Assembly (NCBI GenBank): GCA_934546985.1
Contig: CAKTEE010000010.1
Span: 1-64,000 of the forward strand
From: an uncultured Eubacteriales bacterium
Lineage (GTDB): Bacteria; Bacillota; Clostridia; Oscillospirales; Acutalibacteraceae
DNA: 64,000 nt
Reading direction: 5' to 3'
In this document: positions 8,479 to 17,676 of the stretch, one piece after another
Numbering within the stretch: position 1 is the first letter of the stretch
Layout of the letters: every line of letters starts with the position of its first letter
Translations under genes and position numbers: made by a program
The notes under the pieces: generated by a model
Seen by the model: the letters and a program-made list of their open reading frames with translations, nothing else
Told to the model about the DNA's origin: nothing
Database searches by the model: none

Positions 8479-9515
8479 AAAATCAGCCTCTCCTTTGCTA
8501 CTGCCGCCGCAATACTGATTCCCGGTACATCATTCGTCACAGCCACAGGAAGTTCCCCAGCACATAGTGCACAGCAGCAGCTTACAATATTGCTTTTTTT
8601 ATTCTTGTCCTGAGGAAACATGTGTTCCACCATGCTGACAGCATCCATCGTATAAGTTTGTATCTGCGCCCCATATTTACCTGCAAAATCAGCGGCCGAC
8701 AAATCCGATCCAATATCGTTCACAGATGCAACAACTTTCAGGGACAACGGGCTAAATCCATATCCAACCATAAAAGACAGGATTGCTTGCGCATAAATCT
8801 CCGCCGGTAAATCTGCTGTACACTGCACGCCTAACACCAGATTGCGCGGCCGGATGATAAACACCTTATGGCGCTGTAAAATGCGGTCATATATACTGTC
8901 AGCTTTGTGGTCTTCCAAATTTGTAATCAAGATAACCGGACTGTTCTCCGGCAAATCCAGCATATCTAAAAATGTTACTTCCAGTATATTTTCCTCTAAT
9001 TCACCGATAATTGGAATCTGAGAATTCAGATAAACCTGTCCTCCATTTTTCAATACATGGTAAATTTCCGGTAAATTTTCTTCTTTTTCATACGCAAAAC
9101 CGTTTTTATACGCAACTTTCTCAAACATCGGAATCTGCGCAGAATTGATAACTGATGTAACCACAGGCAGACCGCCGATAACCTCTGCTGCCGACCGCGT
9201 CAATGACTCCGCTTCATTCAGCCTCCCATTCAAAAGGCTGACAGCAAACTGCCCTTTTTCATCAATAACTACAACTGCGGGATCTAATGCCCTGCCATGA
9301 AGCAGCGGAGCCGCTGCACGAACCGCATGGTTTACTGACATAATCAAAAAAATGCCGTCATAGCAATCCCACAAATCACGCAGTTTTTGTGCTGCAGTCC
9401 ATGTATATTCCTGCGTTTCAGGTTCTTTTGTATAAATATCCGCCTGAAAATGCGATGCTAATTCTTTTACTGACACTGTCGCGAAAGAATTGGTTGTTAA
9501 AACTGCCAGCCTCAT
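8475..9515 (-). CDS. Divergent CbiG-like protein (cobalt-precorrin-5A hydrolase family)
   Basis: A protein of about 346 residues with the three-part layout of CbiG, the enzyme that opens and removes the two-carbon ring fragment of cobalt-precorrin-5A in anaerobic cobalamin synthesis. The N-terminal family signature is clear (MSVNHAVRAAAPLL, DPAVVVIDEKGQFAVSLL). The usual SGHxGGAN motif reads NGRLNEAE, the usual GxGCxRGT motif reads GVQCTADL, and the C-terminus has a Cys cluster (SCCCALCAG). These changes suggest altered or lost activity. The ATG at 9515 has GGAGGGG upstream. It is the first gene of the operon and overlaps hemA. No other cbi genes are visible. Confidence 0.72.
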   Translation of the reverse strand: MRLAVLTTNSFATVSVKELASHFQADIYTKEPETQEYTWTAAQKLRDLWDCYDGIFLIMSVNHAVRAAAPLLHGRALDPAVVVIDEKGQFAVSLLNGRLNEAESLTRSAAEVIGGLPVVTSVINSAQIPMFEKVAYKNGFAYEKEENLPEIYHVLKNGGQVYLNSQIPIIGELEENILEVTFLDMLDLPENSPVILITNLEDHKADSIYDRILQRHKVFIIRPRNLVLGVQCTADLPAEIYAQAILSFMVGYGFSPLSLKVVASVNDIGSDLSAADFAGKYGAQIQTYTMDAVSMVEHMFPQDKNKKSNIVSCCCALCAGELPVAVTNDVPGISIAAAVAKERLIL

Positions 9516-9593
9516 GGATAATCCCCTCCGTTGCATATGTAATTCAACAACATTTACGTAGAATAGATGAATAAAATATGGGATTTATTTCTT

Positions 9594-9622
9594 ATTATAC
9601 CCCACCTTTTTCCTATTAACAA
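9594..9622 (-). promoter_or_regulatory. Promoter of the tetrapyrrole operon
   Basis: The minus strand carries TTGTTA, a 17-base spacer and TATAAT, placing transcription about 70 bases upstream of the cbiG-like start. I found no riboswitch fold in this short leader. Confidence 0.75.
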
Positions 9623-9657
9623 GCATGCAGTATTTACTGCAGAAAATCAACTACCTA

Positions 9658-11061
9658 TTATTTCTGCCATACATTACAAAGCAATGCCGCGGCCGTTTTC
9701 ATATCTTCCGGCGGAAACCCTGCATAGCCCAGCACAATTGTACTTCTCGGAAGATTTTCTACAGGCTTCAGGCAATATTGAGAAAGCCCGGTTACTTTTA
9801 CACCGGCTATAGCCGCAAGTGTAATTAAATCCTGTTCTGTTCTACCATTGTCCACCTGCAAAAGAAAATGCAAACCTGCATTTTCTCCAATAACGTGAAA
9901 ATCTTTACTCATTGCAGATTCTTTGAAAGCGCTGACCAGCGTATCCTTGCGCTTTCTATAAACATTTCGCATACGGTTAATATGCCGCCCAAAATGTCCG
10001 TCATGAATAAAACGGTATAATGTATGCTGTTCAAACCGTGACACGGTAGAAGAATAGAAGTTAAAATCTTCCTGATATCTATTCAGCAATTCATCCGGCA
10101 AAACCATGTAGGCAATACGGATAGATGGAGCTATACTTCTCGAAAAGGTACCGATATAAATCACTTTTCCCATGTCATCCATACTTTGCAAAGATGGTAT
10201 AGGCCGCCCGTTAAAACGGAACTCACTGTCATAATCATCCTCAATGATATACCGCCCCGCCTGCGCGTTCGCCCAGCGCAGAATTTCCAGCCTCCTGCCG
10301 ATTGGCATAACCGTCCCCGTCGGGTACTGATGCGAAGGCGTAATATAAGCCACATTAGAATCTGAACGTTTCAGTTCATCGGTTAATATACCATTTTCAT
10401 CCATACTGATACAATGAATTCTTCTTCCGTTATTTTTGATAATACGAAAAGCTTTCATATAGCCGGGATTCTCTACGGCATAAACACTATGTTCCCCAAG
10501 AATTTCTGTAATCAGCCCCAAAAGATATTCGATACCCGCACCAATAATAATTTGCTCCGGTGTGCAATGAATCCCGCGGAATTCATGCAGGTATTTCCCC
10601 AAAGCTTCCCGCAGGCAGACGTCGCCTTGCGGATGGCCTTTACTTAATAGCTGTGGGTTCTGATACATGACCTCTTTTGTTATTTTTGACCATGTAGCGT
10701 AAGGAAATGCCTCTGTATCCACTGTATGCGCTGAAAAATCATATCTAAAACTAAAATCATCTTTTGCTTTCTCTTTTTTCTGTATTATTGGTCTGTCTGC
10801 AAAGGATAATATTTCATATTTGCATACATAAAAACCACTGCGAGGCATGGAGCGTACATACCCTTCATCCACTAACATCTGATAAGCAGTGTCTATGGTA
10901 TTCAGGCTAATTTTTAAATACGCAGACAATTCTCTTTTTGACGGCAGTTTTTCGTTCTCTTTCAAATTGCCTGCCTGTATTTCCTGCACCAGAAAAGAAT
11001 ATAACTGCTGATATAACGGCTGATTTCCCTTGCTGTTTAGTTCTAAAATAAAGTTGTTCAT
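9658..11061 (-). CDS. pdxR: MocR/GntR-type regulator of vitamin B6 synthesis
   Basis: A 467-residue regulator with an N-terminal winged helix (residues 10-75: LYQQLYSFLVQEIQAG, LPSKRELSAYLKIS, AYQMLVDEGYV) joined to a fold-type I aminotransferase-like domain that senses PLP. It is divergent from pdxS-pdxT with a 125-base gap, the classic PdxR arrangement, so it very likely activates pdxST when PLP is low. The position of the PLP Schiff-base lysine (GTFSK in relatives) reads GTFSR here (codon AGA near 10140). It shares strand with the operon downstream, which has its own promoter. Confidence 0.88.
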   Translation of the reverse strand: MNNFILELNSKGNQPLYQQLYSFLVQEIQAGNLKENEKLPSKRELSAYLKISLNTIDTAYQMLVDEGYVRSMPRSGFYVCKYEILSFADRPIIQKKEKAKDDFSFRYDFSAHTVDTEAFPYATWSKITKEVMYQNPQLLSKGHPQGDVCLREALGKYLHEFRGIHCTPEQIIIGAGIEYLLGLITEILGEHSVYAVENPGYMKAFRIIKNNGRRIHCISMDENGILTDELKRSDSNVAYITPSHQYPTGTVMPIGRRLEILRWANAQAGRYIIEDDYDSEFRFNGRPIPSLQSMDDMGKVIYIGTFSRSIAPSIRIAYMVLPDELLNRYQEDFNFYSSTVSRFEQHTLYRFIHDGHFGRHINRMRNVYRKRKDTLVSAFKESAMSKDFHVIGENAGLHFLLQVDNGRTEQDLITLAAIAGVKVTGLSQYCLKPVENLPRSTIVLGYAGFPPEDMKTAAALLCNVWQK

Positions 11062-11128
11062 AAACGCGCCTCTTCTGATACCATAAAATATTTTTAAATT
11101 GGATGTTTTATTAGTATCAGTTATTTTC

Positions 11129-11134
11129 TATAAT
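11129..11134 (+). promoter_or_regulatory. -10 element of the pdxS-pdxT promoter
   Basis: TATAAT lies 53 bases before the pdxS start. The matching -35 region (TTTTAT) is poor, as expected for a promoter that needs an activator such as PdxR. Confidence 0.55.
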
Positions 11135-11186
11135 CATATCCAAAGCAATGAAGAAAGTCAATATATTTTTCAGGAGGTTATTTACG

Positions 11187-12068
11187 ATGCAAAACGAAAG
11201 ACATGAACTGAACAAAAACCTCGCCCAAATGCTGAAGGGCGGCGTAATTATGGATGTAACCAATCCAACAGAAGCAGAAATTGCACAGGAAGCAGGCGCA
11301 GTTGCGGTTATGGCGCTGGAGCGCGTTCCTTCCGATATACGCAAACAGGGCGGTGTTGCCCGCATGAGCGACCCAAAAATGATAAAGGAAATTCAAAAAG
11401 CAGTCACTATTCCCGTAATGGCCAAGGCTCGAATCGGTCATATCGTAGAAGCACAAATTTTGGAATCCCTTGGTATCGATTATATTGACGAAAGCGAAGT
11501 TCTCACTCCGGCAGATGATATGTATCACATTAACAAACATGAATTTTCTGTGCCGTTCGTCTGCGGCGCCCGTAATTTAGGTGAAGCGCTGCGCCGTATT
11601 GGAGAAGGTGCATCCATGATCCGCACAAAAGGCGAAGCAGGCACCGGCAATGTTGTAGAAGCTGTCCGCCATATGCGCACTATGATGTCCGCAATCCGCC
11701 AGCTTACAAATATGCCGAAAGAAGAATTGATGACTTTTGCTAAAGAGAATGGCGCTCCTTATGATTTGGTAGTATATGTTGCAGAAAACGGCAAACTCCC
11801 AGTCGTCAATTTTGCCGCAGGCGGCATTGCAACTCCGGCAGATGCGGCGCTGATGATGCAGTTAGGCAGTGAAGGAGTTTTTGTAGGCTCCGGTATCTTT
11901 AAATCCTCCAATCCAAAGCTGATGGCTGACGCTATTGTTAAAGCCACCGCCTATTATAACGACCCCAAAATTGTCGCAGAAGTCAGCGAAGGATTAGGCG
12001 AAGCAATGAAGGGCATTGAAATAAAAGACATTCCGCAGGATAAACTGCTTGCTGAAAGAGGCTGGTAA
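11187..12068 (+). CDS. pdxS: Pyridoxal 5'-phosphate synthase lyase subunit
   Basis: Forms PLP from ribose 5-phosphate, glyceraldehyde 3-phosphate and ammonia supplied by PdxT. The 293-residue product shows the (beta/alpha)8 barrel signatures GGVIMDVTNPTEA, the catalytic lysine in VMAKARIGH, and the phosphate-binding FAAGGIATPADAALM. The ATG at 11187 has CAGGAGG upstream; an in-frame upstream extension is not needed. It is followed after 4 bases by pdxT and is divergent from pdxR. Confidence 0.97.
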   Translation: MQNERHELNKNLAQMLKGGVIMDVTNPTEAEIAQEAGAVAVMALERVPSDIRKQGGVARMSDPKMIKEIQKAVTIPVMAKARIGHIVEAQILESLGIDYIDESEVLTPADDMYHINKHEFSVPFVCGARNLGEALRRIGEGASMIRTKGEAGTGNVVEAVRHMRTMMSAIRQLTNMPKEELMTFAKENGAPYDLVVYVAENGKLPVVNFAAGGIATPADAALMMQLGSEGVFVGSGIFKSSNPKLMADAIVKATAYYNDPKIVAEVSEGLGEAMKGIEIKDIPQDKLLAERGW

Positions 12069-12072
12069 ACAC

Positions 12073-12642
12073 ATGGTTACAATCGGTGTACTTTCACTGC
12101 AAGGCTCCGTTATTGAACATATGCAATGCCTCAATTGTCTGCCTGATGTACATGGTGTTGAAGTAAAAACATCAGACGCACTGCAAAAAGTTGACGCTCT
12201 CATCCTCCCCGGCGGCGAAAGCACTACTATGGGGAAACTGCTGCATTTTTTCGGTTTAATGGAACCACTGAAAAAACGGATTTTAGAAGGCATGCCTGTT
12301 TGGGGCACCTGCGCCGGCATGATTCTTCTTGCAAAGCATTTGGTTGATGAACCTGCTCATCTCGGAGTTATGGACATCACCGTTCGCCGCAATGCTTATG
12401 GAAGACAAATTGACAGCTTCACTGCAAAAGTATCCCTGCCGGACATCAGTGAAAAGGAAATTCCATTGGTTTTTATTCGCGCACCATGGATTGAAGCTGC
12501 TGGTCCTGATGTTCAGGTTCTTTGCAGGCTGAACGAACATATTGTTGCCGCCAGACAAAATAACATGCTGGCTACGTCTTTTCATCCTGAACTTTCAGAA
12601 GATTTAAGCTTTTTGAAATATTTTGCATCTATGATAAAATAG
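12073..12642 (+). CDS. pdxT: Pyridoxal 5'-phosphate synthase glutaminase subunit
   Basis: A class I glutamine amidotransferase of 189 residues that feeds ammonia to PdxS. The start IGVLSLQGSVIEH, LPGGESTTMG, the nucleophile in WGTCAGMILLA and the His/Glu pair in SFHPEL are all visible. The ATG at 12073, just after the pdxS stop, is chosen over an ATG inside pdxS. A strong terminator follows. Confidence 0.96.
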   Translation: MVTIGVLSLQGSVIEHMQCLNCLPDVHGVEVKTSDALQKVDALILPGGESTTMGKLLHFFGLMEPLKKRILEGMPVWGTCAGMILLAKHLVDEPAHLGVMDITVRRNAYGRQIDSFTAKVSLPDISEKEIPLVFIRAPWIEAAGPDVQVLCRLNEHIVAARQNNMLATSFHPELSEDLSFLKYFASMIK

Positions 12643-12693
12643 TTTTTTATCTCAGGTTAAACCTATAAAAATTTATTCTTCCATTTAGCATTG

Positions 12694-12731
12694 AAAAGCG
12701 GATGTACCGAAAGATTGGTACATCCGCTTTT
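12694..12731. terminator. Bidirectional terminator between pdxT and asnB
   Basis: AAAAGCGGATGTACC pairs perfectly with GGTACATCCGCTTTT over an 8-base loop, with A and T runs on both sides. It serves pdxT from the left and asnB from the right. Confidence 0.93.
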
Positions 12732-12734
12732 TTA

Positions 12735-13423
12735 CTATATAAAATCAACATGATATGCCTGCGCCCAAACATCAAACTGAACCAGCCATGCTATAAGCTG
12801 CGGTTTGCTCATAAGCTGTCCGAACCAAGTCTCATTTTCAGAATCCAAAAACATTTCAAAATTTTTTCGGTTCAGCATTTGTGCCAATGGAGAATCTTTT
12901 TTCTCCAATCGTTTTTTCAGCATTTCCCGTACAATTATTTCATACCGCGGATTTTGTGACTTGGGATAGGGACTTTTTTTGCGGTTTAAAATCCGTTCAG
13001 GTAAATACGCCGCCATTGCATTGCGCAAAAGCGCTTTCTCCACATGGTTTTCAAATTTGATTTCCCACGGCACGTTATAAACGTATTCCAAAACCCTGTG
13101 GTCAGCAAAAGGAACCCTGACTTCCAGCGAAGAAGCCATGCTCATTCTGTCTTTACGTTCCAATAAGCTTGCCATAAAATAATTTACAGAAAGCCATGTT
13201 GCCAAACGGCTGGTTCGCATAGATGGACAATCTGTTTCTAACATCGGACACTCCATCATGCTTTTCCGGTATTGCTCACGGATATATGCATAACCTTCTG
13301 AACTTTTTACAACATTGTCATCAAACAGGGAAGCGCGAAGCATTGGGTCATGCACCCATGGAAAAAAGGAGGATTCCAACATTTCCGGACGGTAAAACCA
13401 AGGATATCCACCAAAAATTTCAT
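12735..13423 (-). pseudogene. asnB: asnB 3' half, cut off by the prophage
   Basis: Encodes the C-terminal part of glutamine-dependent asparagine synthetase, starting with the conserved EIFGGYPWFYRPEML stretch and running to the normal end. It has no start codon of its own: the frame runs into attL, where codons for the upstream motif GECAD are missing. The missing 5' part is on the far side of the prophage (55577-56712). Joined at the shared TCAT core, the two pieces give 606 uninterrupted codons. So this is an interrupted gene that should be repaired by prophage excision, not a decayed one. Translation of this half from internal ATGs is possible but would give no complete enzyme. Confidence 0.95.
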
Positions 13424-13445
13424 TAGAACACGTATGATAACATCC
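13420..13445. other. attL
   Basis: The 4-base core TCAT (13420-13423) marks the crossover. Host asnB lies to the left; to the right, 13426-13445 is one 20-base arm of attP, matching in inverted orientation the arm at the other end with two mismatches. Confidence 0.9.
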
Positions 13446-13488
13446 ATATTAATTAAGAACAATAACATATTTTGAATCTATACCATTT

Positions 13489-15801
13489 TTATTCTAATTC
13501 TTTTAAAAACATTTCAGTTGTATAATCAATCGGAGTTTTTTGAATAATCGAGAAGAGATTAGATATTCTCTCGAATTCCTCCTGTTTTTTATTTTGAAGT
13601 TCATTAATAGAAATCTTAAAAATCATTGCCCATAAAAAATAAAAATTTTGATCAGTCTTATATTGAATCCCTTTCTGCGAATGATTAAACAAAGCTCTTA
13701 TTTTCTCAGAATCATTTTCTATCAATATTAATATCTTGCTAACAAATAACTCTACATTTTCAAGTGCTTCTATAAAAATCTTGGGATTCTTAATAGATAA
13801 ATCACTTAATGTTTTTGTAACCTGATCTTTTGCCATTATCCTAGCGCACATTCTATCATTGCGTTTATATATAGTTAAAACATTTATAATTTCCATATGA
13901 GATTGATTCATTTTATAATCAATATATGCCAAAGAGGTTATTAATTCTTCTAGTTTCATTCGAGCATCCCTAGCTCTAAAAACTTTACTTTCATATTTAG
14001 CCGCAATTTCCTTTACTTTTATTACTATATCTTTATCGATATATGCATTCCACATTTCAAAAGTATTTTCTTTAATAGGATATGGTTTTGTATTTAACCT
14101 TAAAAATAAATCTATTTGGCTAAATTCTGGATTTTGTTCAGAATCTATTTCAATTACATCCATAGGAAAATCTAAAATCTTTTCTTCAAACTCATCACCC
14201 ACTGTATCTATTGTCTTTCCATTTAATTCCGAAAGTATTTTTAATTTAGATAGTTTAAACCCGTTTTTATCAGAACACACAATTTCTCCATCTTCATTCA
14301 TATAAGTTTTTCCTAAAAAACCTAAAATTGCAAGCAAACGTTGCTGTCCATCCACTACCTCTTTTATCTTATCTTTTCGTTTATAAATAAAAAGCGGTGG
14401 TATATTTATTCCCAATAAAATACTTTCTAATAAATAGGACGCTTTTTGTATATTTTTAACCTCTGATCTTTGGTATTTAGGTCTAATTAAAAATCTGGAT
14501 TTTTTCATATCAGAAATAATATCTTCGATGGTTAATGTCTCAGGTAATGGTTTATTAATTTTGTAATGAGAAATTTCTTCTTTTTGTTCAGTATATCTAT
14601 TCATTTTGTCAAAAGCATCCGAATTTTTCATATATTTTTGAAAATCAATTTTAAATATAACTTGAAATATATTGGCTATAAAATTATATCTATTATTGAT
14701 TGCCGAATAATAATGACTACCTGTAGACTCAAAAATTAATTCTACATTTTTTTGTGGATTGTTTATTATATGATCCCATAATTCAGGATATTTAGTTGCA
14801 TTAATAATATAATCAAAAACCAACTCAATTTTATCATCTTCAATTTCTCTGTCATTCTGTAAAACAATGCTTATAGCCCAATATAGTACTTCGCAAAACA
14901 ATTTATTATCACGCAAATAGCTATTTCGTTCTTTACATATAGTATTGAACTTCATCAAGTAACTAATAACAGCATCAAATTCTTTCAATACCTCTGTTTC
15001 ATTTTTATTTGCTACCATAGAATAATAATATTTATAAATAATATCTGCTTTTGAATTCCCTTTTGCATAGCTATATATAGGAATCAAAGGAAGCGTAATT
15101 AAGTTTCTTACAAGCGAAATTATAATATTTACCTTATCGCGTTTAGTTGCTTTCTTTTTACTTTTAGGAAGAATGATTTCACACAAAAAACTGTAAAGTT
15201 CATTATCAGTATTAATTTTATCGTATAATTGATTAGTTAAGTTATCATCAATATATGCAGCTCTATCAATATCATATTTTTGCAATGGTGTAATTCCCGA
15301 ATTATATCGTCTAAATATTTCCTTTTTAATTTTTTCTTCTTTTTCTTCATCCAACTTAGGTTCATCAACTACATTAAATTGCAAAAGGCGAATTCTTGTA
15401 TCTTCAAATAATTCTTTTGTTTCCTTATCTAATTGACTATACCTTTTTCCAGATAAAGATTCTAAGCTATGCAAACCCTTAGCTTTTAAAACCAGTTTAT
15501 CTTCCAAAAAACGCTTTATGGTTTCATACCGCTGTCTTCCATCTATAACCTCATTCTTATCTTTAGTTTGGAATAAAACAAGCGGGGGAATTTCTGTTCC
15601 TAACAAAATGCTCTCAATAAAATATGTAGCCTTCTCCTCATCCCAAACATAGTTTCTCTGAAAATACGGCTTAAAATCTATTTTCCCTGCATATCTTTGA
15701 TTCAAAAAAATCGAAGATATCTTTTTAACTATATTATCAATCTTTAATTTTTCTTTGAAAATATCCGTAATATCAGAATAATCTAACTCCATTTTTGACA
15801 T
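13489..15801 (-). CDS. Tandem DUF262 (ParB/GmrS-like) protein, candidate defence gene
   Basis: The 770-residue product holds two DUF262 domains in one chain. The first (about 20-200) shows PYFQRNYVWD, IESILLGTEIPPLVL and the nucleotide motif variant DGRQR (87-91), then FRRYNSGITPL. The second (about 400-580) shows RPKYQRSEV, LESILLGINIPPLFI and canonical DGQQR near 482, then FLRLNTKPYPI. DUF262 domains use this motif for nucleotide hydrolysis in GmrS, SspE and other anti-phage proteins. The last 190 residues are helical, with no DUF1524 HNH motif seen. The ATG at 15801 has AAGGAGG. It follows a 499-residue partner by 36 bases. The pair is AT-rich and lies after the lysis terminator, as phage cargo does. 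Exact function unknown. Confidence 0.75.
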   Translation of the reverse strand: MSKMELDYSDITDIFKEKLKIDNIVKKISSIFLNQRYAGKIDFKPYFQRNYVWDEEKATYFIESILLGTEIPPLVLFQTKDKNEVIDGRQRYETIKRFLEDKLVLKAKGLHSLESLSGKRYSQLDKETKELFEDTRIRLLQFNVVDEPKLDEEKEEKIKKEIFRRYNSGITPLQKYDIDRAAYIDDNLTNQLYDKINTDNELYSFLCEIILPKSKKKATKRDKVNIIISLVRNLITLPLIPIYSYAKGNSKADIIYKYYYSMVANKNETEVLKEFDAVISYLMKFNTICKERNSYLRDNKLFCEVLYWAISIVLQNDREIEDDKIELVFDYIINATKYPELWDHIINNPQKNVELIFESTGSHYYSAINNRYNFIANIFQVIFKIDFQKYMKNSDAFDKMNRYTEQKEEISHYKINKPLPETLTIEDIISDMKKSRFLIRPKYQRSEVKNIQKASYLLESILLGINIPPLFIYKRKDKIKEVVDGQQRLLAILGFLGKTYMNEDGEIVCSDKNGFKLSKLKILSELNGKTIDTVGDEFEEKILDFPMDVIEIDSEQNPEFSQIDLFLRLNTKPYPIKENTFEMWNAYIDKDIVIKVKEIAAKYESKVFRARDARMKLEELITSLAYIDYKMNQSHMEIINVLTIYKRNDRMCARIMAKDQVTKTLSDLSIKNPKIFIEALENVELFVSKILILIENDSEKIRALFNHSQKGIQYKTDQNFYFLWAMIFKISINELQNKKQEEFERISNLFSIIQKTPIDYTTEMFLKELE

Positions 15802-15837
15802 TATAAAATTCCTCCTTACTCGCAAATGCGGATATTG

Positions 15838-17337
15838 TTAATTTATTAGTATCCTCTCCTGCAATTTTTTACTTGAAAAATCTTCTATAGTATTTGAAAC
15901 AATAGATCCTTGAAAAAAGAATTCGTTATTATAATTTTGTCTCATTTTTACCAATCCGTCTAATGCAAAACGGAAAACATACTGCCAAGATATGTTTTCA
16001 AAAGATGATACTATTTGATGAAGCCCTGGAAGCCATTCATAAATATATCTGCATTCATCATATACTGTAACATCTGTAAACATACGAGTAGTTTTTGCAA
16101 TATACTGATAGCGTGCATTATGCAATACGTTATTATGCATCGGATATGCTAATTGATTAAGAATGATATCAAAAAATAAATTGCTATGAGGTTTATCCAA
16201 AAATTGATATAAATTTTTATTCGATTCAAAATATTCTTTTATTTTTTTCACATCTTCTTTTAATTCAATTTTTTCTTTTCGTAAAAGAACGATTATTTTT
16301 AACCCTTTTAACAAGTCATCATAATTTCCTATCTCGTTTAAAAAACATTTGCTTTTTTCACCTAAAGAATCTTTCTTCAAAAGATAATTTGCTGTAAAAA
16401 AATATCTTGCCATTGAATTTCCCTTTGCCATATCTATAAAATCTTCATCATCTCTATTAATATCTGTCAAATTAAATAGTTGATTTAGATACGGATTTTG
16501 TGCAATTCTTTCCAAAGGGATAATAACCGATGGTATATCACGTAAAACTGCAGATATGAATTCTCCATAATATAACTCAAAATTCTTAGTTACATTGTTT
16601 AAAACTTCATAGTATTCTTTATTGCTAATCCCATTTTCACTCACTTCAAATTCTGCTAAAGGATATTCCTTAAAGAACAAATATTGAGATACTATTTCGT
16701 AATAATCAGATATCGCTTCTTTCATGATATCCGGCATAGCAAAATTCGTTATTATCGCTCCTGGCGAATTCAAGCGATGATTTTGACATACTGCCGACAC
16801 ACATCTTAACGCATGTTGCGTAGACGGTACACTTCCGCAAGCATCTATGTATATGATATCAAATTTCTTAGGTGTCTGTTGAAAAAATGTTTCTATATTC
16901 TGCCTTAATATCCTAGGCTGCGGATATTCTCCTCGTCCATAAGTATTTATCGCTTTTTTATATGCTTGATTATCCGACTCAAAAGCCCAAATATTCTGAG
17001 GGAGTATTCCTAAATTAATTAATTCCTGAAAATCATTATCTGGCATTGGGCCGCTTAAAAAACAGACTACCAAATCTTCTGGCTTTTTGGTACAAACATA
17101 AGAATCATGTAATTTTTCCCAATTTGTTATATACGATACCTTAATTTTCTCTGCTTCTTTCTTATTTTGACTAATATCTTCTGATTGAGTAAAGTAATCG
17201 TATATTTTCCGCACATAATTTCTTTCAACACAACAAGACTGTCCTCTTTTAGAAGTTAGAAATTCTACTGCCTTAAAAATTGCTGTATGTCTTACATTCT
17301 GTTTTGTATATTGATTATATTTATAATTTTCTTTCAT
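15838..17337 (-). CDS. Rossmann/methyltransferase-like partner of the DUF262 protein
   Basis: A 499-residue protein of no family I can name. Residues 85-210 read like a class I methyltransferase core: strand 1 DLVVCFLSGPMP (in place of a Gly-rich SAM loop), an acidic strand-2 end in WAFESD (E120, D122), and strand 4 FDIIYIDACGS (160-169). The N-terminal 80 residues carry a Cys pair (QSCCVERN) and many charged residues; residues 260-499 are helical and unfamiliar. GGAGAGG precedes the ATG. It is the upstream member of a two-gene operon with the tandem DUF262 gene. A catalytic methylase, a nucleotide sensor or an inactive scaffold are all possible; the degenerate motif I argues against a standard DNA methylase. 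Confidence 0.6.
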   Translation of the reverse strand: MKENYKYNQYTKQNVRHTAIFKAVEFLTSKRGQSCCVERNYVRKIYDYFTQSEDISQNKKEAEKIKVSYITNWEKLHDSYVCTKKPEDLVVCFLSGPMPDNDFQELINLGILPQNIWAFESDNQAYKKAINTYGRGEYPQPRILRQNIETFFQQTPKKFDIIYIDACGSVPSTQHALRCVSAVCQNHRLNSPGAIITNFAMPDIMKEAISDYYEIVSQYLFFKEYPLAEFEVSENGISNKEYYEVLNNVTKNFELYYGEFISAVLRDIPSVIIPLERIAQNPYLNQLFNLTDINRDDEDFIDMAKGNSMARYFFTANYLLKKDSLGEKSKCFLNEIGNYDDLLKGLKIIVLLRKEKIELKEDVKKIKEYFESNKNLYQFLDKPHSNLFFDIILNQLAYPMHNNVLHNARYQYIAKTTRMFTDVTVYDECRYIYEWLPGLHQIVSSFENISWQYVFRFALDGLVKMRQNYNNEFFFQGSIVSNTIEDFSSKKLQERILIN

Positions 17338-17383
17338 ATTAACCCTCTCCTTTATTGACTTACTTAAAAACTAAATTTTAATC

Positions 17384-17560
17384 TCATCGCAACATAAGGT
17401 CCTGCTCGTATCCAATATCCAGTGTTTCGGCAACCTCTTGATACGCTCCATCTTTATCATTAAAAATCTGCAGAATTTGTCCAATACAGCTATGACTTAT
17501 ACTATTTATGCTTCTATAATATAATGATTTTAAGATTTCAAAAAGTAACGCTTTGGGCAA
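17384..17560 (-). CDS. Small ORF (58 codons, TTG start) upstream of the DUF262 cassette
   Basis: An open frame reads LPKALLFEILKSLYYRSI, then CIGQILQIFNDKDGAYQEV and AETLDIGYEQDLMLR before TGA at 17384. The sequence is protein-like, amphipathic and not a shadow of another gene. A stop lies 3 codons before the TTG, and I see no ribosome binding site, so it may be either a tiny antitoxin-like partner or the truncated C-terminal end of a lost gene. It is 46 bases upstream of the 499-residue gene on the same strand. Confidence 0.4.
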   Translation of the reverse strand: MPKALLFEILKSLYYRSINSISHSCIGQILQIFNDKDGAYQEVAETLDIGYEQDLMLR

Positions 17561-17638
17561 GTGAATTTATTTTTTGTCGAATCACGCAAAAACACCATGA
17601 AAATTAGTAAGTTGTGCATAAAATTATGTGTATAAAAT

Positions 17639-17676
17639 AAAAAAGGCAGTAGGAAATAAATCCTACTGCCTTTTTT
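17639..17676 (-). terminator. Terminator of the phage lysis/late operon
   Basis: AAAAAAGGCAGTAGGA pairs with TCCTACTGCCTTTTTT over a 6-base loop, 15 bases after the endolysin stop. It separates the late operon from the cargo cassette further left, which therefore needs its own promoter. Confidence 0.92.
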
